From Dehalococcoidia bacterium UBA5748 (GTDB taxonomy: Bacteria > Chloroflexota > Dehalococcoidia > Dehalococcoidales > UBA5627), in assembly GCA_002419135.1 (NCBI GenBank), contig DIFM01000047.1, positions 1-48,577 on the forward strand: a DNA stretch of 48,577 bases, read 5' to 3'. The notes below the pieces were generated by a model. That model was not told where the DNA came from. It was given only the letters and a program-made list of their open reading frames with translations, and did not search any database. Within the stretch, counting starts at the first letter, position 1. Every line of letters begins with the position of its first letter. The position numbers and the translations under genes were made by a program. Shown here in pieces: positions 1-8,599 of this stretch.

Positions 1-446
1 ACTCCCCGAATAGGCCAAAAAGATGGGCAACAAGAGTGTAAAATGCGATAGAAAACGTAAAAAAGCCGTTAATAAATTGAATTGAAAGAACATATTTTTC
101 AATTATCCAGCACTACCGGCTTTTTCAGAGGTTTCTTAATTAAAAAGGCCAGTATAATAAAGGTTATGCAGGACAAAATCATCGACCGGACTAAAAGCGG
201 TTTTCTGCCGAACCGGTCGGTTAACATACCGCCATAGACCTGCGATAGAGCGGATACCACCCCAATAAGAAGGATAATAAGGCCGATTACTGTCATAGGG
301 ATACCGCGTTCCTGATACAGATAGAGGGAAAAGAAGGGCAGGCACATGGAAAAGCCCATCCAGTTAAGCATACCGATTACGGTAACCAGCCAGATGTCGC
401 GGTGGAAGTAGCCGGAAAGATTTTTATTAAACAACAGTTTTATCAT
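1..446 (-). pseudogene. MFS transporter, N-terminal part, frameshifted and cut by window edge
   Basis: The N-terminus (start ATG at 446) is a typical major facilitator start: a basic amphipathic leader, TM1, TM2, then the loop 2-3 signature G-x-L-x-D-R-x-G-R-K (GGMLTDRFGRKP), then TM3. The frame stops at 99-101 after 115 residues, far short of the usual 390-420. Below the stop, positions 1-100 are open in the +1 frame and encode a hydrophobic segment (EKYVLSIQFINGFFTFSIAF) that reads like a later MFS helix. This suggests an internal deletion or frameshift, although the remainder lies outside the window. If it were functional it would be a proton-coupled drug or metabolite exporter. The substrate cannot be told. 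The MFS family call is firm; the pseudogene call is inference. Confidence 0.6.
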
Positions 447-622
447 TTTATTTATCGCAGGTAAATTATCAATCTATGGTAAACGAATGGAAAATAGTAA
501 CGATTATATTACTTTAGCATATAAAATAAAAGTAATATCCGGTATTGATACACAGTCTGCGATGAAAAATATAACCATGGGTAAAATAGCTATCCAAAAA
601 GGCGAAATTTTTATCTTATCAA

Positions 623-631
623 TGATATAAT
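623..631 (+). promoter_or_regulatory. extended -10 promoter candidate for thyX
   Basis: TG-A-TATAAT sits 30 bases before the thyX start, a good extended -10. No convincing -35 hexamer is seen 17 bases upstream, as expected for extended -10 promoters. Confidence 0.4.
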
Positions 632-660
632 ATCTCATCACAATTTAAGGGGGTATTAAA

Positions 661-1248
661 ATGTATAACGGGCTTGAGGTTAAATTACTGGCGGTTACCC
701 CTGACAGTGAGAACCTGGTGGAAAAAGCCGGCAGGCTGTGCTATGCCAGCGGAGATAAACAGGGCACCAAAGAGGATTGGGTATCAGCGCGCATAAAACA
801 GGGGCACGAAAGCCTTATTGAACATGCCTCGGCTACCTTTTATATCAAGGCTTCCCGTGCTTTAACTCATGAACTGGTGCGCCACCGCATTGCCAGCTAT
901 TCGCAGCGCAGTCAGCGCTATGTGCGCGAATTACAGGCGGACTATATTACTCCACCCGAATTTGAAGACAAAAACTCGGAGGCGGCAAAAATATTTCACG
1001 AATCAATGTCTGCGGCATGGGATAGCTATAAAAAGCTGCTGGATGCAGGGATGAAACCCGAAATAGCAAGGTATGTTTTGCCAAACGCCTGCATGACGGA
1101 AATCATCTGCACCTGGAACTTCAGGGAAATTCGACACATCTTAAAATTGCGCACCAGTCCGGCGGCGCTACCGGAAATCCGCGAGGTGGCACAGAAGATC
1201 TGGGATATTATGAAAGCGGAGGCCCCCAAGGTTTTCGGGGATTTGTAG
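661..1248 (+). CDS. thyX: FAD-dependent thymidylate synthase ThyX
   Basis: ThyX makes dTMP from dUMP using methylene-tetrahydrofolate as carbon donor and FADH2/NADPH as reductant, so the cell does not depend on ThyA plus dihydrofolate reductase. The diagnostic ThyX motif R-H-R-x7-S is present (RHRIASYSQRS, about residues 75-85). It is followed by a C-terminal half with the conserved E-I-R-H-x-L-x-L-R region (about 155-165) that binds dUMP. At 195 residues it is within the range of compact ThyX proteins. The start ATG at 661 has a G-rich ribosome binding site (GGGGG) 7 bases upstream. The gene stands alone: the MFS remnant upstream runs the other way and a repeat element follows. No odd residues were noticed. 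Confidence 0.95.
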   Translation: MYNGLEVKLLAVTPDSENLVEKAGRLCYASGDKQGTKEDWVSARIKQGHESLIEHASATFYIKASRALTHELVRHRIASYSQRSQRYVRELQADYITPPEFEDKNSEAAKIFHESMSAAWDSYKKLLDAGMKPEIARYVLPNACMTEIICTWNFREIRHILKLRTSPAALPEIREVAQKIWDIMKAEAPKVFGDL

Positions 1249-1261
1249 GCCTAATATACGA

Positions 1262-1376
1262 CCCTCATCCGTCATTTACTTCGTAAATGCCACCTTCCCC
1301 TTGGGGAAGGCTTCATAAATCAGACAAAATGGCTTCCCTTGGGGGAAGCTGTCGAGCGTAGCGAGACTGATGAGGG
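1262..1376. repeat. MITE-like palindromic repeat, copy 1
   Basis: A 115-bp element bounded by an 8-bp perfect terminal inverted repeat, CCCTCATC (1262-1269) and GATGAGGG (1369-1376). Inside are two G/C-rich hairpins (CCTTCCCC/GGGGAAGG at about 1293-1310, and CTTCCC/GGGAAG at about 1332-1348). The right half is the reverse complement of the left half of copy 2 at 32236-32341. It lies 13 bases after thyX and could form a strong RNA hairpin acting as a terminator for both flanking genes. No coding capacity. Confidence 0.75.
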
Positions 1377-1415
1377 AATATTGGAGCATTCTGCTTGGCG
1401 AATTATTAAAATCCC

Positions 1416-2573
1416 TTACTCGTATCCCGTCATTTCAAGGTAGCCGGTGCCGATGATTTCATCCGTATCCTGCGCATCGTAAATATTGACCGCCCCTTCC
1501 CAGTAGCGCGTGCTCAGGTCGAGTTCCTGTGCGTTGAATGCCCCCTCAACTATCAGCGTCTTCGCCAGCGATACCACTTCCGCCTTCCATTTTACGGGAT
1601 ATGTAACACCTGTAGAACTCTTCCACGTGTCGAGTACGGTCAAAACAATATCACCCGTCCCCAGCTTGATGGTGCTGCTGTCGTCATTTACTATCAAACC
1701 CTCGTTATAGGGGTAAACGCTGCCGTCCTTGTATCTCAACTGGAAATAGACGATTTCGGTGTTATCATTCAGCTGCATCGAGAACCAGTCCCATCCGCCC
1801 TGCTCTTCGTTTAAGGTGCTGGTACTCCATTCTCTATCAAGCCAGCTGTTGCCGCTCACTTCATGTCTAACACCATCAATCTCGATATAACCATTGGTAG
1901 CCAGTTTTGTAATCGAGTAATAGTAGGATGCGCTGCTCTTATCGACGCTCTTGTAACTAAGCCCGTCATCACCTTCGAAGACAATATCCTTTAAGGGTGT
2001 TACATCCAGAGATAGCGAAACCCCGTTTTTGGAAGCATACAACTGCCAGGGGAAGTCGCCATCTCCCGTGCCGAGCATATACCAGTCTCCGACGTTCATT
2101 TTGAAGGGGTTTTCGCTAAAACCGGCCAACCCAAGAGCATCACGGTTGAATTTTTCAAAACAGTAAAACTTCTCGTTCTCTATATCCGATAAAGTGAAGT
2201 GTGCCATGTATATCTGGTTGGTTCCCCAGGCTGATGTTCTGTCTGTAGTCAAAGGACTCAATGCAATGCGGAAAAAGGTCAACTGATAACCGAAGCGGTT
2301 GCCCTCACTGTCGTATAGATTGCCTGTAAAATACCACCACTCATTGCGGAAACTCTCGTGCGGACCGTGGTCTTTGGGAAAGGTAAAATCGATTACTTTA
2401 TCGGCTATGCTGTATCCTTCGGTATCGCTGCTGCTCAAGGCTTCAATGATATTTATTTTTGTTCCGCCTGTATCTCCGTTTTCGCAGTTGCATCCGGGTA
2501 AAAAGGAGGAAAAAGCTATCAGGATTAAAACTGCTAGGGAATAAAGTAATCTCACTCTCATACTTATTGCCAT
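1416..2573 (-). CDS. AttH/CrtC-type lipocalin-like lipoprotein
   Basis: A 385-residue secreted lipoprotein. Residues 6-27 form a hydrophobic signal sequence ending in a lipobox (L-P-G-C28). The mature part begins with the signature of the AttH / hydroxyneurosporene synthase (CrtC) lipocalin-like family: D-H-G-P-H, then N-E-W-W-Y-F-T-G-N-L, then G-Y-Q-L-T-F-F-R (about residues 68-105). A later stretch, W-L-D-R-E-W-S, is also typical. CrtC hydrates carotenoids, but no carotenoid genes lie nearby. The setting behind an ABC ATPase and FtsX-like permease matches the attEFGH arrangement, where the function is unclear and probably concerns the cell surface. The start ATG follows the permease stop by one base, so expression is coupled. 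A role as partner of the exporter in handling a lipid or hydrophobic ligand is inference. Confidence 0.8.
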   Translation of the reverse strand: MAISMRVRLLYSLAVLILIAFSSFLPGCNCENGDTGGTKINIIEALSSSDTEGYSIADKVIDFTFPKDHGPHESFRNEWWYFTGNLYDSEGNRFGYQLTFFRIALSPLTTDRTSAWGTNQIYMAHFTLSDIENEKFYCFEKFNRDALGLAGFSENPFKMNVGDWYMLGTGDGDFPWQLYASKNGVSLSLDVTPLKDIVFEGDDGLSYKSVDKSSASYYYSITKLATNGYIEIDGVRHEVSGNSWLDREWSTSTLNEEQGGWDWFSMQLNDNTEIVYFQLRYKDGSVYPYNEGLIVNDDSSTIKLGTGDIVLTVLDTWKSSTGVTYPVKWKAEVVSLAKTLIVEGAFNAQELDLSTRYWEGAVNIYDAQDTDEIIGTGYLEMTGYE

Positions 2574-2574
2574 T

Positions 2575-5109
2575 TTATTCCTCCCTCAAGGCTTCGGCGG
2601 GCGAGGTTTTCGACATCTTCCAGGAAGGATACACACTGGCAAGCAGGGATGCAACGATAGCAATTGCCAGCGCCTCTATTATTGTCCAGGCGCCGATTGA
2701 CATCTGGATGCTCCAGCCGAAGGAGCGAATGTTGATTGTCTGGATAAGGATTATCGACATAAAGATTCCCAGAGGAATCGCAAGGATTCCGGAAATGGCT
2801 CCCATAAGCCCGGTTTGCAGTCCGGTCATACCCCATATCTGGCGCGGTGTTACTCCCGCTGCTCTTAAAATGCCGAGTTCCTTGATTTTTTCAAGCTGAT
2901 AAGCCATCAGTGCGCTCAGTATACCGATAAAAGCAACGATAATTGCCAGAAACTCCAATACCCTTGTAATAAGAAAAGTACGGTCGAATAAATCCAACAC
3001 GTTGCCTCTTATGGTAAAGCTGTCGGTTATCGTTATTCCCGCTGCGTCCGCTACGATGGCTTTTATAGCTGTAATGATGGAATCTTTATCAGCGGAATCT
3101 TCCAGATATAATCCCAGTGAAGCGATGGTGTCGTCGTGCCAGTATTTAGTATAGACATTCTTTGCCATGATAATCTTGCCGGCATCCGAACTGTAGTCAT
3201 AGTAAATGCCGCTGATACCGTATTCCTGTTTGCCCTGTTCCGTGGTAAATGTAATCGCATCACCGACCGACAAATTATGTTTGTAAGCGAGCGGTTCGGA
3301 GATATAAACGGCTTCACCGTTTTTCAAACTCTCCCATGCGGGGATGTCGTTACCGGTTTTTAACTGGTATTCAGTGCGGCACTGCTCGACGGGAGTAATA
3401 ACATCGACTTCCAGTGTTCCGTAATCGGTTACCAGAAAGACGGTTTTTAAGCCCTTGGTGGCTTCGATGCCATCAAGGACGACAATCTGTTCCACCAGTT
3501 CATAGGGCAGGGGCGTTTCGGCTGTGCTGGAAACGTTTTCCATGGTATTGACGTAAATGTCTCCCTGTATCATCTGTTGAGCCCACAGTTGCACCGTGGT
3601 GCGGAAGCTCTCAATCATAATTCCCATGCCGATGACCACTGAGATTGCCACTACCATAGCGGCAATTGCCGTTCCCGTGCGGCTGATGGAGCCGGCAATG
3701 CCGGTAACCGCCATTTTGTAGAGCACGCTGGTTTTACTGCCTACTTTGTTCATAAAAATACCGAGATATTTGGAAATAAGCTCTGCAATCATTGGCACGC
3801 ACAGGGCAAAGCCGATTACTAAAAGGAAGAGTGAGGCGAATCCGGCTATCAGGCTGCTTTCGGATAAAAACAGGATGACTACCGATATTCCTATCATCCC
3901 CAGCCCGGCGAGAGTGATTTTGGGCAGCAGTTTCTGTGCCAGGCTTTCTATTACCGAGCGGAACCGCACGATTTGCGGCCTTGATGCCGCAGCTTCAAAA
4001 GCCGGTATAAAGGAGGCAACCAGCGAAGTGACTACACCAAGCAGTATCCCTTTGATAAATATCCCGGATGAGATTTCGAATGTTGTTACCGTGAGTGTAA
4101 AATAGAGGCTGTCTATGGTGCCGGCAACCAGTTTAACCAAACCCTGTCCCAGTACAACTCCCAGAATAACGCCGATTCCGGTACCGATTATCGATATAAA
4201 GAAAGCTTCTATTAAAACCTCGGAAAATATCTCGCGGCGCGTGGCGCCCAGTACTCGCAGTGAACCCAGAAGTCCCCTGCGTTGCAGTACCGAGAAAGTC
4301 ATCGTATTGTATATCAAAAACATACCGACTAAAAGTGCCAGCATGCTCATCGCTGTCAGGTTGGTTCTGAAGGCACTGGTCATATTAAGCGTGGATTCGT
4401 TGCCGGCGGCGGTTGAGATAAGTGACATTTCGACGGGCAGCCATTCTTCGATTGCTGTCAGAATATCCTTATCATCTTCTGTAATAACAAGGCTTATATT
4501 ATCTATCACGCCGGTTTTACCCAGAAGCTCCTGTGAGGTAGAGATATCCGCAACCAACAACCCGTCTATCTTGGAATCATCTTCATCTCCGACATTTCCG
4601 ATTACTTTCACCTCTGTTTCCGAACCGGCAATGGAAACAGTTATCATATCGCCGTTGGCGATATCCATCCTGTCCGCCATGACATAAGGAATTAACACAG
4701 TACGCGGTACTACCAGCAGGGAAAGCGCTGACATATCGAAGGTGCCGCTCATCTCATCGGTCATATATGAGCTGGAAAATATATCCAATCCCATCAGATG
4801 GATGGTTTCACCCTCCAGTTTGACATAGCCTTCGACCACCGGTGAGGCTTCGATTTCGGGGAACTGCATTATAAAATCGGTGTAGATACTTTCATCCATG
4901 CCCAGCGGACCGCCGGTTATCTGATGGGTGGCTGTACCTGTTACGTTTTCAACCGAGATTTCGAAAGCTTTTTGAGCGCTGGTGTTGGCGATGTCTATTG
5001 CTACCACAACGGCTACGCCGATAGAAACACCGATAATAGAAAGCAGTATCACCCACGGGTGCTTAAAGAAGTATTTCCAGATGGAACGTGAAAGTATCGG
5101 GCTTACCAT
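2575..5109 (-). CDS. ABC transporter permease with two FtsX domains
   Basis: An 844-residue membrane protein of the FtsX/MacB/LolC type. One TM at about residues 15-40 is followed by a roughly 200-residue extracytoplasmic domain, then a three-helix FtsX block (about 250-375). A central pair of helices (about 390-445) leads to a second copy with TM near 465-495, another large external domain (about 500-715) and a last FtsX block (about 720-825) ending with the usual basic tail E-A-L-R-E-E. Such permeases do not form a classical pore; they transmit ATPase movement to extracytoplasmic partners and extract lipids, lipoproteins or peptides from the membrane. It overlaps the upstream ATPase gene by 7 bases and touches the downstream lipoprotein gene, so the three form one transcription unit. 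The family is certain; the substrate is unknown. Confidence 0.9.
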   Translation of the reverse strand: MVSPILSRSIWKYFFKHPWVILLSIIGVSIGVAVVVAIDIANTSAQKAFEISVENVTGTATHQITGGPLGMDESIYTDFIMQFPEIEASPVVEGYVKLEGETIHLMGLDIFSSSYMTDEMSGTFDMSALSLLVVPRTVLIPYVMADRMDIANGDMITVSIAGSETEVKVIGNVGDEDDSKIDGLLVADISTSQELLGKTGVIDNISLVITEDDKDILTAIEEWLPVEMSLISTAAGNESTLNMTSAFRTNLTAMSMLALLVGMFLIYNTMTFSVLQRRGLLGSLRVLGATRREIFSEVLIEAFFISIIGTGIGVILGVVLGQGLVKLVAGTIDSLYFTLTVTTFEISSGIFIKGILLGVVTSLVASFIPAFEAAASRPQIVRFRSVIESLAQKLLPKITLAGLGMIGISVVILFLSESSLIAGFASLFLLVIGFALCVPMIAELISKYLGIFMNKVGSKTSVLYKMAVTGIAGSISRTGTAIAAMVVAISVVIGMGIMIESFRTTVQLWAQQMIQGDIYVNTMENVSSTAETPLPYELVEQIVVLDGIEATKGLKTVFLVTDYGTLEVDVITPVEQCRTEYQLKTGNDIPAWESLKNGEAVYISEPLAYKHNLSVGDAITFTTEQGKQEYGISGIYYDYSSDAGKIIMAKNVYTKYWHDDTIASLGLYLEDSADKDSIITAIKAIVADAAGITITDSFTIRGNVLDLFDRTFLITRVLEFLAIIVAFIGILSALMAYQLEKIKELGILRAAGVTPRQIWGMTGLQTGLMGAISGILAIPLGIFMSIILIQTINIRSFGWSIQMSIGAWTIIEALAIAIVASLLASVYPSWKMSKTSPAEALREE

Positions 5110-5807
5110 GTGATTTCCTTGCTGTGCTTTTTAAGCTTGCCCTCTTCCAAAATAAGCATTCGGTCAGCGAATTTGGCGACCTCCTTGCTGTGAGTAACCA
5201 TAATCAGGTTTTTGTTTCTTTTACGAATAAGCCGATCCATAATATTCAAGATGTTCTGCCCGGTTTCCTTATCCACATTTCCGGTAGGTTCATCTGCTAA
5301 AATTACCAGCGGGTCGTGCACCAGAGCGCGGATAATTGCAATACGCTGCTGTTCGCCGCCGGATAACTTATCGGGGTAATCGTTTTTGCGGTCGAACAGA
5401 CCGACTTCGTTTAATAACTCCGTTGCGGATTCCCTGTTGTTCATCCCGTTAAGTTCAAGGGGCAGCATAATGTTTTCCATTACCGTCAGCGTTGGAATCA
5501 GGTTGAAGAACTGGAAGACGAAGCCGATATTTTTGCGTCGGAAAAGAGTTCTTTTCTGCTCGCTTAGGTTGGTTATATCGATTCCATCAATGATTATTTT
5601 CCCGCTGTCAAGTTTATCTATTCCGCTGATGACATTCAGCATAGTCGATTTACCGGAACCGCTGCGACCAAGAAGCGCCACGCACTCCCCCCTGGCAAAG
5701 TCGGCATCGATAGCATTCAATACCGGGTGAACCGTCAACCCTTCACTATAACTCTTACTGGCTTTCTGCAGGGAAATCAGCGGTGCGTTCTCGGATTCTT
5801 TATTCAT
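5103..5807 (-). CDS. ABC transporter ATP-binding protein (LolD/MacB type)
   Basis: The ATPase that powers the FtsX-type permease encoded next. It has all ABC motifs: Walker A G-R-S-G-S-G-K-S-T, Q-loop (FVFQFFNLIPTLT), signature L-S-G-G-E-Q-Q-R, Walker B V-I-L-A-D-E-P-T-G-N-V-D, and switch histidine M-V-T-H-S. The Q-loop wording is characteristic of the LolD/MacB/FtsE branch. I chose the ATG at 5807 (234 residues) because it has an AGGAAG ribosome binding site. The longer reading frame up to 6071 would run over the start of recN and adds a sequence unlike any ABC protein. The 3' end overlaps the permease start by 7 bases. It is divergent from recN with about 160 bases between, which must hold both promoters. 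Confidence 0.93.
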   Translation of the reverse strand: MNKESENAPLISLQKASKSYSEGLTVHPVLNAIDADFARGECVALLGRSGSGKSTMLNVISGIDKLDSGKIIIDGIDITNLSEQKRTLFRRKNIGFVFQFFNLIPTLTVMENIMLPLELNGMNNRESATELLNEVGLFDRKNDYPDKLSGGEQQRIAIIRALVHDPLVILADEPTGNVDKETGQNILNIMDRLIRKRNKNLIMVTHSKEVAKFADRMLILEEGKLKKHSKEITW

Positions 5808-5967
5808 ATTAACTTCCTGTGATGTTTTATTTAGGTCTTGAGTCGGGGGAATACAATTGTTAATATGAATATTGTAGTTTGATGAAAGTTTTCTTTCAAC
5901 AATGAAGTCTGATAAGGTATAATCAAAGCCGTAGACTAACATCGCAAACCATTTCGGAGATAAAAAC

Positions 5968-7719
5968 TTGTTACTTGAACTGAGAGTAAAAGATTTCGGG
6001 ATTATCGAAGATATAAGCTGGAATCTGAGTGACGGGCTCAATGTTATCACCGGTGAAACCGGCGCCGGCAAGTCATTGGTAATCGATGCCGTGGAGGCAT
6101 TGCTTTCGGGGAAAATAGAGGAAGAAAGTATTCGCTACGGTTCCGACGGCACATTTATCGAGGGGCTGTTTGAGCTTCCCGATAAACAAGACTCTCCTGA
6201 CAGTTTAAAATCATTGCTTGATGAAAATGGTTTATACTCCGATGACGGCATGCTGGTAATCAGCTGTGAGCTGAAACGGCAGGGTCGCAGCGTAGTTCGT
6301 ATCAACCGGCGCGCTGTTCCTCGCAGTCTCCTATCGCAGGTGGGGTCTTATCTCATAGATATTCACGGGCAGAGTGACCATTTGTCTTTACTCAATACCG
6401 ATTATCACATCGATTTTCTCGATGCTTTTGCACACGCTCTCGATTTACGAAAAAAATATTCCTTAATCTACTCGGAACTTTCGCAGGCAGAGTCCGAACT
6501 GGAATCACTGGCAAAAACCGATAAAGACACATCCGCACAGGAGGAATTGCTGCGTTTCCAATCAGATGAAATCCGGAAAGCAAAGCTTGCGGCAGGCGAA
6601 GATGGGGAACTGGAGCAGGAGCTTAAAATTATCTCTGCCGGCGAGCAGTTGAAAGCCTCGTCCTTTGAAGTTTACAGCATTTTAGACGGGGACGATTGCG
6701 CCTCGTCATCCGTATCGGCACTGGAGGCATTGAATAGCGCGGTCAACATCATCAGCCGACTGGTTGAACTTGACCCTTCCTTAAAACCGGAACTGGCAAT
6801 GCTGGAGGGGGTTTTGCCTGAGGTCGAAGAAGCGGCGCGCAGCATCCGTAATTATTCCGATAATATGGAGTTCGATGCGGACCGCCTTGCCGAAATCGAA
6901 GAGCGGCTTGAACTTATCAGGAATCTAAAAAGGAAATATGGGCAGAGCATTCCCGATATATTGGATTATTTATGCGAAATTGAAAACAAACTGGGGAAGT
7001 TTTCCAATTCGGCGGAACGTATCGAAGAGTTAAAAAAGCGGTCTGCCGAACTCAGGCAGGAACTGGGTGAACTGGCATTCGAACTGTCATCTCTACGTAC
7101 TCAGTCGGCTAAAAAGCTTGTTGAGCAGGTAAACAGCGAACTTGTCGATTTGAAAATGGAGCAGGTAAAATTCGATGTTTCCATACTTCAGAAGAAGTCT
7201 TTAAGCGGTATTCCTTGCCCGGACGGCAGTAGCTATGAATTTACAAGGAAGGGCGTCGATACGGTGGAGTTTATGGCTGCCACAAACCCCGGCGAACCCT
7301 CAAAGCCGCTGGCAAAAATTGCCTCCACCGGTGAAATCTCGCGCTTTATGCTGGCTCTCAAGAGTGCATTTTCAAAGACGGACAATATACCGATACTTGT
7401 GTTCGATGAAATAGATATAGGGGTGGGGGGAAGATGCGGGGAGGTCATCGGTGAAAAATTGTGGTCTCTTGCCCGGGGCAGGCAGGTCATCTGTATAACG
7501 CATTTACCTCAAATTGCCGTTTTTGCCGATGCACATCACGCCATTCGCAAGAACACCGACGGCTCACGCGCCTCCACTACACTGGAAAGCCTGTCGGGTG
7601 ATGTCTTAGTCCGCGAGCTTACAATGATGCTGGTCGGTTCACAGCAATCCGAATCCTCGGTTAAAAGTGTAAAAGAGTTGCTGCAGAAAGCGGAGGATTG
7701 GAAGCGGGGGAAGAAATAA
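5968..7719 (+). CDS. recN: DNA repair protein RecN
   Basis: RecN is an SMC-like ATPase that gathers and tethers DNA at double-strand breaks. The N-terminal Walker A is G-E-T-G-A-G-K-S (residues 30-37, after L-N-V-I-T). The middle (about 160-390) is a long charged coiled coil. The C-terminal half supplies the signature (S-T-G-E-I-S-R-F), Walker B (V-F-D-E-I-D-I-G-V-G-G) and the RecN-specific ending C-I-T-H-L-P-Q-I-A. The length of 583 residues is slightly over the usual 550-560. The start is a TTG at 5968 with GGAGA placed 7 bases upstream; the next residues (LLELRVKDFGIIED) match the family N-terminus exactly, so this start is secure. No partner gene follows; a repeat-filled gap does. Confidence 0.95.
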   Translation: MLLELRVKDFGIIEDISWNLSDGLNVITGETGAGKSLVIDAVEALLSGKIEEESIRYGSDGTFIEGLFELPDKQDSPDSLKSLLDENGLYSDDGMLVISCELKRQGRSVVRINRRAVPRSLLSQVGSYLIDIHGQSDHLSLLNTDYHIDFLDAFAHALDLRKKYSLIYSELSQAESELESLAKTDKDTSAQEELLRFQSDEIRKAKLAAGEDGELEQELKIISAGEQLKASSFEVYSILDGDDCASSSVSALEALNSAVNIISRLVELDPSLKPELAMLEGVLPEVEEAARSIRNYSDNMEFDADRLAEIEERLELIRNLKRKYGQSIPDILDYLCEIENKLGKFSNSAERIEELKKRSAELRQELGELAFELSSLRTQSAKKLVEQVNSELVDLKMEQVKFDVSILQKKSLSGIPCPDGSSYEFTRKGVDTVEFMAATNPGEPSKPLAKIASTGEISRFMLALKSAFSKTDNIPILVFDEIDIGVGGRCGEVIGEKLWSLARGRQVICITHLPQIAVFADAHHAIRKNTDGSRASTTLESLSGDVLVRELTMMLVGSQQSESSVKSVKELLQKAEDWKRGKK

Positions 7720-7727
7720 ACCGTCAT

Positions 7728-7846
7728 TACGAGTGCATTCCCAATAGGGAAGGCGAGACAATCTCTACCGGTTATTTTAATTCTGGCATACAGTCTATTC
7801 GGTAAGGATTACTTCATACCATCAAGCTGGATTCGCAATGACAATC
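7728..7846. repeat. degenerate palindromic element A
   Basis: It begins with CGTCATTACGAG and ends with ATTCGCAATGAC. The outer parts are imperfect inverted repeats (GTCATT..CGA against TCG..AATGAC). The left arm resembles the widespread GTCATTGCGAG-type bacterial repeats. About 119 bp, noncoding. Confidence 0.5.
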
Positions 7847-7851
7847 AATAT

Positions 7852-7896
7852 CCCCGCCCCAGATTCTTCGTTCGTCCCTCACGAACTCAGAATGAC
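7852..7896. repeat. 45-bp dispersed repeat B, copy 1
   Basis: It starts CCCCGCCCCAGATTCTT and ends TCAGAATGAC. A second copy lies at 14983-15027 with the same length and only four differing bases, in the same orientation on the plus strand. The ends carry an imperfect inverted repeat (GATTCT/AGAATG), so it is probably half of a larger palindromic family. Confidence 0.75.
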
Positions 7897-7958
7897 AATA
7901 TAAAACTGTCGTGCTAGAATCTCGGTGAGTTGGAAATCAGGACTAATAGCTTTTTTGT

Positions 7959-8050
7959 TGTCACTCTGAGCATAGCGAAGAGTCTAAATGCAAAACTATA
8001 GATATTTGGAGTTCTCCAGTTGATTTATCAGGCGTCAAGAATGACAGGGG
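7959..8050. repeat. degenerate palindromic element C
   Basis: It starts with GTCACTCTGAGCATAGCGAA and ends with CAAGAATGACAGG. The outer parts are imperfect inverted repeats. The start resembles the GTCATTCTGAGCG-type repeats found scattered in many bacterial genomes. Confidence 0.45.
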
Positions 8051-8144
8051 ATATTATATTAAGTGTCACACTTTTCAGCAATCGTTGTTATCAGCGCAAA
8101 TGATAACCCAATACAAAAAATGCGACGAAAAAATTATCAAGGCA

Positions 8145-8177
8145 CTAAAAACAAACCCCCTCTAACTGCAGAGGGGG
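8145..8177 (-). terminator. rho-independent terminator of ectABC
   Basis: The perfect 8-bp stem CCCCCTCT (8156-8163) / AGAGGGGG (8170-8177) has a 6-base loop. Read on the minus strand it is followed by a T-rich run (TTTGTTTTT). It lies 27 bases past the ectC stop. Confidence 0.88.
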
Positions 8178-8203
8178 CTAATCTACCAATTCAGGTTTAA
8201 TTA

Positions 8204-8599
8204 TCAGTCTGTATGTGCCGGATACGAGCCGTCTTCGTCGTGTACTTCGTCGCCCCGTAGAGGCGGGTAAAAGACGCATACCATATGCATATCTTCGCTC
8301 CCGCCGCGCAGGATATGCCGGTCGTTATTATTAAGGGCATACAGGGTACCGGCAGTAATGCTGTGAGTGATGCCGGTTGCCAGGTCTTCGATACTGCCGT
8401 TTCCGGATACGCAATAGACAGCCTCAAGGTGGTTTTTATACCATATCGGTGTCTCGGTTCCGGCTTTTATTATTGTATCGTTTACCGAAAAGCCCATGCC
8501 GTCTTTTTTGGTTAACAGCCTGCGGCTTATCCAGTGACCGTGCGGGTCGCTGACATCATTTTCAGTATTTTTAATTTCATTAAGCTTGCGAACTATCAA
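8204..8599 (-). CDS. ectC: L-ectoine synthase EctC
   Basis: EctC closes N-gamma-acetyl-diaminobutyrate into the compatible solute ectoine, the last step of the pathway. It is a 131-residue cupin of normal family length. The N-terminus (MIVRKLNEI) and the segment E-T-P-I-W-Y-K-N-H-L-E-A-V-Y-C match EctC closely. Glu59, Tyr87 (in G-T-L-Y-A-L) and His95 (in D-R-H-I-L-R) sit where the family places its iron ligands. The start codon lies inside the end of ectB (20-base overlap), so translation is coupled. A terminator follows directly. No ectD hydroxylase gene is present, so the product should be ectoine and not hydroxyectoine. Confidence 0.96.
   Translation of the reverse strand: MIVRKLNEIKNTENDVSDPHGHWISRRLLTKKDGMGFSVNDTIIKAGTETPIWYKNHLEAVYCVSGNGSIEDLATGITHSITAGTLYALNNNDRHILRGGSEDMHMVCVFYPPLRGDEVHDEDGSYPAHTD

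Larger units (their letters stand above)
7720..8203. other. 484-bp gap without genes, filled with degenerate repeats
   Basis: This gap between recN and ectC holds three short palindromic elements in tandem, annotated separately, plus the ectC terminator on the minus strand. The stretch 8053-8140 is AT-rich and I see nothing else in it. No reading frame of note is present on either strand. Confidence 0.6.

Noticed and set aside
5808..6071. N-terminal extension of the ABC ATPase (frame open to 6071)
   Set aside because: It would overlap the start of recN. The extra 88 residues show no ABC-like sequence, and an AGGAAG site supports the ATG at 5807.
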